Assembly (NCBI RefSeq): GCF_041956535.1
Contig: NW_027192199.1
Span: 310,001-374,000, forward strand
DNA: 64,000 bases
Reading direction: 5' to 3'
From: Calcarisporiella thermophila CBS 279.70
Taxonomy: Eukaryota > Calcarisporiellomycota
Notes under the pieces: generated by a model
Databases searched by the model: none
The model's input: only the letters and a program-made list of their open reading frames with translations
What the model was told of the DNA's origin: nothing
In this document: positions 57,334 through 64,000 of the stretch, piece after piece
Position numbering within the stretch: the first letter of the stretch is position 1
How the letters are laid out: every line of letters begins with the position of its first letter
Made by a program: the position numbers and the translations under genes

Positions 57334-60169
57334 TTATTCTGAATGTCGTTCCCAATTCAACACAGTTCCAAACATTCGGTACCTTATCCGCACATCCCCC
57401 AATGCATCCAGTGCCTCGTATGATTTGATATAACACTCGAAGAATGCCGGCTTTTCTCCGTCAAAGAGCGTAGAGAGGCACTCTTGCATGTTCATAAGAG
57501 CGGCGTTATCTTGGTAAAGGCTAATAAAACAGAGATAAACAATTCGAATCAATCCAAACCTCTTTCTTTTACCCAAGAGTCATAATAAACTTACTTTGAA
57601 GGGGGTAAGTCCGCCAAAAAATCACATGCATCCTCTCCATATACAATTACCGGCATCGTCGAACTTTCTTCATCCTCAAGTAAGAGCACGAACCGATATA
57701 TATAGCATGGTTGCACCTTCTTCTCACACACTACGCAAGAGAGGGCATCGATATCCGACCTCGGTTCATAGGTGGTGTCACAATTACGACACATGGGGCG
57801 AGTAAAATCCTGAAGCTGCCGAGGAAGAATATCAACCACGCGTGCACGAATTCGGAATTTATTCACTATCTACTCAACGCAGGGTCAATCGATCTCTCCG
57901 TTAGCTACCACAATGTGGCGTCTATGAATTGAGTCACTTACTTGATCACAAGCAAATATTTCTTTGAATGTTGATAGGGGTGCATCCGAATCCACTAGTG
58001 TAGTGATGCTGGGAGAAACTTGAGACGCAGGTGGTAGTGATGGAATCTCGTCTAACATGGTTTCTTCCCATTCTCTTTTAATCTCCTCTCGATGCTTTTC
58101 CTTTCGCCTATTTTTTTTTTGTCGGTTTTAGAAGTGGCAAAATAAATCAGGTATTATCTTGCATCAAATCACATACTCAAGTATCTCTTTCAAGATGGGA
58201 TCATTCTCTGCTATCTTGCGTACCATAACTCTCTCCGGATCAGTCTTATCCCCGTGCACTGCTACAACTAAATATCCATCGTCCATTCGTGTTTTTCCAT
58301 TTCGTAAAAATACAAAATCTCCTGGGGCAAGATCAGTAGAGATCTCTGCATTCTTTTCCCAAAGTGTTATGCGAAGTACACGACGACCCATGATGCTCTG
58401 GTCGGGTGATATTAGTTGAGTATCCTTGAGGAGCTCGTTGGTTGTGTAATCAGTGACATAAATAAACGCGTAATTGGCAGAGGCGGAGGACTGCATAGGA
58501 GATATCTCCAGGATCTAAGGCAATAAAGAAGGTGGGAGGAGGGGAGGGGGCGATTTAAGTACTCAATTATGATCTCAGTATGATGGATCTCATTACTTCG
58601 GCATAAAGGTCCAGATACATTCCTGGCTGCAGATTCGAGATGAGCTCCACCCGGCGCCCGTGTGCACTTGTCTTTGTCGACAATTGCTCGCCTGCATACC
58701 ACCTAACTATACCTTCACAATTAGAACCGAGCGAAATGAATTGAATAGATGAAGCATCACCATTTATTTTAGGAGGCGGAGAAGTGTTAGACTTTTGCTT
58801 CCATAACTCTTTAATTTCTTCCTTATGAGCTCGTCGGCGCCTAAACAGTAAAATAGAAAATTCAATGACGTGGTTTTATATATATTTTAATGGCCGCTAC
58901 GGTTTTTACTTCAGCAGTTCCCATAGATTCATACTCCCTTTATCTACTATACTAACGGACACTTTTTCAGGAGCAAGTTTGTCGCCATGAAGAACTAACA
59001 CCAAGAGTCCATCGTCAAGCTTTGACTTAGCATTTCGTAAGTAGACGAAATTTCCGGGTGAGAGTTTGGCAGCGAACACTGCGTTTTGATCCCAGAGTGT
59101 CCCACGAATAACCCGCTTGCCCATCACACCCTGTTCAGGAGAGATAAGCTGGACATCTTTTAAGTGCGTGTTCGTCGTGTAATCCGTGAAGTAGACGTAA
59201 ACATAGTTAGCACTATTGAATGATTGTAAGGGAGAAACCTCCAGCACCTTAATAAGATGTGGAAAATAAAGATATGGTTAATACTACCCGCAAAAAACCA
59301 TTCAACTATTACGCGGAACTTCGCCTCCATGTAAAATTGTGACGCCAAGTAACCGAAGACAATCTTTTACCTCTGCATAGAGATCCATATACATTCCAGG
59401 TTTGATATTCGCTATTACCTCCAATTTTCTTGAATATCCACCCATGGTCTTTGCCGTCTGCCTTTTTGATATGGTTAGGTCGCGCCACCATGTACGCAAA
59501 ACTCGAATCACTTTTGATTCCTCAGGGCCTATTATGAGACGTGGTCGCTTATTTCCAATTGAGTAACGTGGGGCGCTATTCTCATTTGACGCTTCCAGTA
59601 CAACCCATGTAGCGTCCCAAGAAGATATGAGCTGGATTTTTCCTTGAAACATTTGAGCCTACAAGTAAAGGGAAATTAGAGGAAAATGTAAAGAGCGCAA
59701 ATGGAGATTATTAGTACCTTTAAGCGATGGAATAAAACAATATCGCCCACATCACGTACATCAGGAAGAGCTGAAATACTTTTTGCGAATATTAACACGC
59801 GTACTTCTTGGTCTTGCTTGGTGGGATCAACAATTGTCATTGAGCGGCTAAAATCTGCAAAGAAAGTTTACAAACCGTTAAAAGGAAATTAATAACAAGC
59901 ATTATTAAAATAAAGAGGTTCCGTACCGCTTCCTTTTGTTGGCTGAGGTGGTTTAGCAGAGGAAACAACGCCTATGATGTCAACGATCACCCCAGGTTGA
60001 AGGGTGGCAAGTGTGGTATATTTGTTATTTTGCTGATATAGTTTACCGCGAGAAAACATTGAATATCAGTTTAACAGCAACGTAATACATTTGTGGTGAG
60101 CACACTTACAGCATATTGCAAAATCACGGACACAGGATCAAAGTCATTTATACCCACCGAGGCTGTCAT
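57334..60169 (-). CDS. POT1: Telomere end-binding protein POT1 with duplicated OB module
   Basis: Ten minus-strand exons (60110-60169, 59927-60032, 59718-59854, 59371-59658, 58910-59247, 58597-58840, 58177-58514, 57942-58107, 57595-57869, 57334-57520) join in phase to 712 residues. The N-terminal OB fold is clear: YTTLATLQPGVIVDIIGVV, KPPQPTKGSDFSRSMTIVD and VGDIVLFHRLK, the POT1 telomeric-ssDNA-binding layout. Two homologous central modules follow (SANYVYVYFTDYTT and SANYAFIYVTDYTT, each with TLW, LRN and HGDK). The last OB region contains a zinc site (PMCRNCDTTYE and LSCVVCEKK). POT1 caps the 3' overhang and regulates telomerase. Exons 5 and 7, encoding the twin modules, are both exactly 338 nt. 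Confidence 0.9.
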
Positions 60170-60567
60170 TGGCAACTGGTAAGTCTTCGTGGTTTTTTTC
60201 TGTTACTATATTAAATCGGTTATCCCCCATTGGATAACTCTTATAGATCTCTCTCCCTATGAAATTGAGTTCCCTTGCTTCAAAATCTCTGCCATCTAAG
60301 CTCCCCGAAATTTCAACGCCTGTGCTCTCTTTTTAGGATCCTTGTTCTCCCTTTTTGACAGGTAACAGCCTGTTTTATTTTTAAATGCAAATACAGATAG
60401 ATGCCTTCCCCCCATTAGCACTGTGATTTTTTGTCGAGAATTTCACAATTCAGCCGTACTTGATTATTTAACTATTTATTCGAGTGGGATTCTTTCCCCT
60501 CTTTTCTCATTCACCTCGTACTCACCGCTGTTCTGTCTTCTGGGCTCATCCACCCTGCTCCCCACTA
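60170..60567. promoter_or_regulatory. Divergent promoter POT1 / SLC25 carrier
   Basis: 398 nt between divergent start codons, T/C-rich on the plus strand toward the carrier gene. No TATA box recognised. Confidence 0.4.
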
Positions 60568-61819
60568 ATGGACCAGATGAGCGTGGATCCTACCCACGAC
60601 GCAAAGTATAACATGGAGAAGCACAATTATTCTTCTGGCTTCTCTCACCGCTCGCCTACGCAGCAACCAAATATCTCGCAGACTACGGTCATGCTGCATT
60701 ATATATTGTGGGGTAAATATAAAACAGATTACATGTGGAAATGAAGGATTACAGAATATTAACGCGGTGAAGTTGAGAAGAAAACAAAGTTCTTATTGCG
60801 GCTTCGTCGGCAGCAATATGTGGGGTGCTTGGTGGCTTTCCAGTAAGAGCATTGATAGCCGGGATTAGAAATTTTAAAAATGCCTCACTAATATGCTCTC
60901 TAGTTTGATTCTATAAAAACTCGCATGCAAACCCACAATTACAGATCCGCATTCGATTGCGTTAAGAAAACGTATGCGGAAGAAGGGCTACACGGATTCT
61001 TTCGAGGTACAGTTTATAATGTTTTTTAAAAATTAAACGAATGCTTCATTTTCCGTTAACTCGCTAGGTATGCTCCCTCCACTTGCCACTATATCCGTGA
61101 TCAAATCCATCTCTTTTTCCGTTTATGAGGGTACAAAGTCTGCATTATGTACTCGCGCTGGACTCGCTTTTCAAGACTTTTCCATTCCTTCATCAACGGC
61201 TGTGGCCTTTGTCTCTGGAGCGGCCAGTGGATCTGTAATATCTCTCTTGAGTTGCCCCCTCGAGCTTGTAAAAATTCAGAAACAACTCGAACAATTACTC
61301 TGGACACGGGAGCATGCCAAAGCGCCGGATGAAAGACAGACCAGGATACATACAACGAGTTGGCATTCAGCTAAAGAAATAGTGCGCTTGAAAGGCGTCA
61401 GAGGATTATGGTACGGCTTTCCTTCTCACTTTGCACGGGATGCCCTCGGCACTGGGATGTATTTTGGAAGCTATGAAACTTGGAAGCGCGTCATATCCGG
61501 CCCCGGCAACCCCTCTGGACCATTGACTCACTTCTTTGCGGGTGGCCTCTGCGGTATCTTTAGTTGGCTGATCATCTTTCCGATTGATCTAGTCAAGTCC
61601 ATGTATCAGAAAGAGGCGCTGAGCCCCCGAGCTGCCTACAAAAATACTTGGCAGTGCGCACAGGCGATTTTGAAGGAGAGCGGACTGGCTGGCTTCTATC
61701 GTGGCATAAATGTAACTTTAGTCAGAGCCTTCCCTATACACTCGTTAAATTTTCTGGTGTATGAGCATGTGCTGAAGATGATTCGAGTGTATACCAATAA
61801 TGGAGAGTGGACGCGGTAG
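60568..61819 (+). CDS. Mitochondrial carrier (SLC25 family)
   Basis: Four exons (60568-60712, 60790-60842, 60904-61006, 61068-61819) give 350 residues with three carrier repeats. Signature sequences are FPFDSIKTRMQ (repeat 1), CPLELVKIQKQ (repeat 2) and FPIDLVKSMYQ (repeat 3), each with its downstream aromatic-Gly part (GLHGFFRGMLPP, GVRGLWYGFPSHF, GLAGFYRGINVTL). The second-repeat motif and RDALGTGMYFGSYE resemble the carnitine/ornithine/basic amino acid subgroup (YMC1, CRC1, SLC25A45/47/48). Substrate cannot be fixed. A 45-residue hydrophilic N-terminus precedes the first helix. The donor of intron 1 interrupts the first transmembrane helix. Confidence 0.9.
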
Positions 61820-62567
61820 GATTTTGCTTGTCTAGAAACAGTTTTTTTTTGTTTTTTTCCTCCACCACCATTTCCATCCCCCCTCTCTCCGGTTACTTTG
61901 TTTGCTTGGATGTGTAGAAAGGTTATCCAGTTCCCATTTTTCAATATCTTGTACCAATAATACTTCTTTTCTTTTTCTTTTTTCTTGCTTTTCCTATTGT
62001 TTTGCTCTTTCCTTCTAATTTCTGTTCTATTTTTGACCTATATTCTTTTTTTTTATACTTTTTTCAAGCCTCTATTTGAATTTAATGACTCTGATCCTCA
62101 TCCTCTCCCCTCTATACTCAAAAATATATCCAAATTTCTACAGGTTAGAATATCAGACTTCATCATCTCTTGATCTATATGACATTTGACTTGGACTATT
62201 CCGTTTTCCGAAAGTGCGCGATTGAATTAATATTGTTATGTTATTCATCTTGTTTCCATGCCACATAATCAGCAAAACAATAATCCTATTACAATTCCAT
62301 AGAGCGTGAACATTATGCTACATAAAGTCATGTTCCTTTTAAAAATGGAATAGGACTTTATGTAGAAATTTTTTTCAAAATTTTAATCTTGCCATTTATT
62401 TCCAAAAGATTAAGATATCGTAAATGAAGGAAAAATAAGCTAGTTTTCCACTCTGAATTTAAGCGCGGAGCTTTAAAATGGAATTGAAAAATTAAACCGT
62501 CTCATATTCTCAAATTTACATTTAAAGCCACACCTGTTTTTTACACTCATTATAATAGCTTTTCATA
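61820..62567. other. AT-rich intergenic region with hairpin
   Basis: T-rich 3' flank of the carrier gene, then AT-rich sequence carrying the inverted repeat listed separately. No gene seen. Confidence 0.5.
62318..62365. repeat. Inverted repeat / hairpin
   Basis: CTACATAAAGTC at 62318-62329 pairs perfectly with GACTTTATGTAG at 62354-62365. The arms extend inward with mismatches to TTCC/GGAA around a TTTTAAAAAT loop. Confidence 0.75.
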
Positions 62568-63105
62568 ATGGCATTAAAGCCTTGCTCTACATCGCTGCAA
62601 AACTTCCTCCAAAACAAAGTCGGCCAAGGGCCAACTTTACAACATGTGAGAAAATTAATTTGATGAAATTTATCAAACTGATTTCTGATCCTTTGGTTTT
62701 AATTTTTGATAGTTTATACTTCGAGCTCAAGCATTATCAATGTACCGAACTATTTTAAGGACATTACGACGTAAAGTTACGAATAGTAGGATCCCAAAAG
62801 GATTTTCTATACTAAAACTATTCATCTAGATATCGACAAGCGTAATGCAAATGAACTCCGAGAATGGGCTAGACACGACTTTGAACGAACAAGAAATGAA
62901 ACGGACATCGTACTTTTCTCGCCGCTTCCATTTCCTCTCCAATAAGCAGATCGCTAATCTAGCTCTTTTTTTTTTTTCAATCGTGTAGGAGAAAATCAAA
63001 TACTATCTTTCGCTTGGGAACACTGAAATCACCAACTTTAAACGTAGTCTGGCACTTGCTCAACCAGAACTCGAACTGTCACAACCGAAAACCAAGCGCT
63101 GTTAG
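62568..63105 (+). CDS. LYR-motif protein LYRM2-like
   Basis: Four short exons (62568-62645, 62713-62770, 62830-62909, 62989-63105) join with GT-AG junctions and matching phases to 110 residues. The spliced product contains HFILRAQALSMYRTILRTLR, matching the LYRM2 pattern of FVxRxQxLxLYRxILxTIR, then ANELREWARHDFERTRNETD and YYLSLGNTEITNFKRSLALA. This follows LYRM2 along its whole length (WAREEF then QGN then LALA in the animal protein). LYR proteins bind acyl carrier protein in the mitochondrial matrix and assist assembly of respiratory or Fe-S proteins; LYRM2 has been linked to complex I. The tripeptide is MYR here. The C-terminal 15 residues (ELELSQPKTKRC) extend past the animal protein. 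Confidence 0.75.
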
Positions 63106-63363
63106 CAACTTTCCAATACCATTTTTCTTACTTTAGAATGTAAATATAATCGACTGTTAATTTACCCACTAATGGTGCGGTTGTGAAGTTATTTTTTTAG
63201 AGAAGCAAATTGAAAAAAATATTCACATATGACATTTATGTAAAAATTAAATATAACTCAAAAAACAATCCATGCTCAAGAATAAGACACCTGTCTCTTT
63301 ACGATTGCCAGCGATGCATTTCATATTCCTCTCTCCCTCTCTCCTCCCAACCGGAATCGGCCA

Positions 63364-64000
63364 TTACCGGTCTCGACTTCTGCCCCGTTTCTTTTCTCTT
63401 CTCGGCGATCGCTCCCGGCTGTGGCTGCTTCTTCTTGATTTGCTCGATCTCTCGCGACTTCGATTCCGATCTCGGTCCTTCCTTGATGAGCGGTCTCGAC
63501 TACGACTTCTTTCTTTATCTCGCCTTGATGTGCGGTCGCGGCTACCACTTCGAGCCCTGTCCTTTCGTGATGAACGATCACGACTACGACTTCGTTCTCT
63601 ATCTCGCCTTGATAAGCGGTCGCGGCTGCGGCTGCGGCTACGGCTTCGTTTCTCCCTTCGTCCCTCACGGCTTCTATCGCGATGTTGATGTTTGCTTTCA
63701 CTTGACCGCGAATCAATGGAGGTTGTCGAGGTCGATTTTACGGAAACCTTCTCATTCATCGTCAGCCTCCTGGCATATTCTGAGGCACGGACGGTTTCTA
63801 CTAGTTTGGATTCTTTAGCTCCCAGACCAAGTAGTGCGGGACGTTGTTGGAACTCTACAGGTGCTACCATGCCATATTTACGATTTTTCCCAACCGCTTG
63901 TCCTTCCTTCCACCCCATGCCCCTCAATAAAGCCAAGCCGAAATCTTCCACAGGGATGTTTTCGTAGTCTTCGATAGAAGCCTCGTCTGGTAGGGTCTCT
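63364..64000 (-). CDS. SPP2: G-patch splicing factor SPP2/GPKOW, 3' part
   Basis: Open at the right edge of the window; the last 212 codons are seen. The frame enters as LPDEASIEDYENIPVEDFGL, then ALLRGMGWKEGQAVGKN: the G-patch of the Spp2/GPKOW/MOS2 family, which starts with the conserved IPVEDFGxALLRGMGW. Spp2 stimulates the helicase Prp2 during spliceosome activation. The C-terminal 120 residues are an RS-like tail of alternating Arg, Ser, Asp and Glu (SRSRDRSSRKDRARSGSRDR), longer than in yeast and as in animal and plant homologs. The N-terminal part and any introns lie outside. The stop lies 258 nt from the convergent LYRM2-like gene. Confidence 0.9.
   Translation of the reverse strand, partial: ETLPDEASIEDYENIPVEDFGLALLRGMGWKEGQAVGKNRKYGMVAPVEFQQRPALLGLGAKESKLVETVRASEYARRLTMNEKVSVKSTSTTSIDSRSSESKHQHRDRSREGRREKRSRSRSRSRDRLSRRDRERSRSRDRSSRKDRARSGSRDRTSRRDKERSRSRDRSSRKDRDRNRSRERSSKSRRSSHSRERSPRREKKRGRSRDR

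Overview
The window looks like nuclear DNA from a fungus, most likely an early-diverging (zygomycete-type) lineage. Nearly every gene is split by short GT-AG introns, mostly 60-130 nt. Acceptors are often preceded by CTAAC-type branch sites, and the RPLP0 intron has a perfect TACTAAC. Fungus-typical genes are present: a PacC/Rim101 zinc-finger factor, Rax1-like RGS protein, Ecl1-like mini zinc finger, Mic26/27, PER1, LAG1 and a polyubiquitin with Ser19. They sit beside genes also known from animals (LYRM2, TMEM70, CCDC97, POT1). The lineage is inference; no rRNA or species marker is present.

Layout. 0-10.4 kb is compact and GC-richer: an N-myristoylation-type methyltransferase, a secreted M28 glutamate-carboxypeptidase-like enzyme, RTF1, ribosomal protein P0 and a TMEM70-like mitochondrial protein. 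10.4-16 kb is AT-rich and gene-poor. It carries a small secreted protein, an intron-less precursor made of six repeats separated by dibasic (Kex2-type) sites, and a decayed stretch with a possible LINE relic. 16-28 kb holds polyubiquitin (interrupted by an assembly gap), an unknown membrane protein, a GT-B protein like the N-terminal half of L-arabinokinase, MIC26/27, PER1, a quinone oxidoreductase and prolyl-tRNA synthetase. 28-46 kb holds an Ecl1-like protein, PacC, Rax1, CCDC97, ceramide synthase, an unknown nuclear-type protein, valyl-tRNA synthetase, a voltage-sensor-like membrane protein, a CLIP-like cysteine-rich secreted protein and a methyltransferase. 46-64 kb holds NatC subunit MAK10/NAA35, helicase DBP6/DDX51, a KH RNA-binding protein with a Q/N/Y-rich tail, POT1 with a duplicated OB module, an SLC25 carrier, LYRM2 and the 3' part of the G-patch splicing factor SPP2/GPKOW.

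Genes are mostly unrelated housekeeping functions rather than a pathway cluster. Several are arranged head to head over 150-400 nt (RTF1/RPLP0, MIC27/PER1, QOR/ProRS, ValRS/voltage-sensor protein, MAK10/DBP6, POT1/SLC25). Shared themes are mitochondrial function (TMEM70, MIC27, LYRM2, ValRS, SLC25), translation, and secretion of processed or cysteine-rich peptides. The most unusual items are the Kex2-type repeat precursor (12215-13426), the exact exon duplication inside POT1, the CLIP-like small secreted protein, and two small multi-exon genes (Ecl1-like, LYRM2) visible only after splicing by eye.
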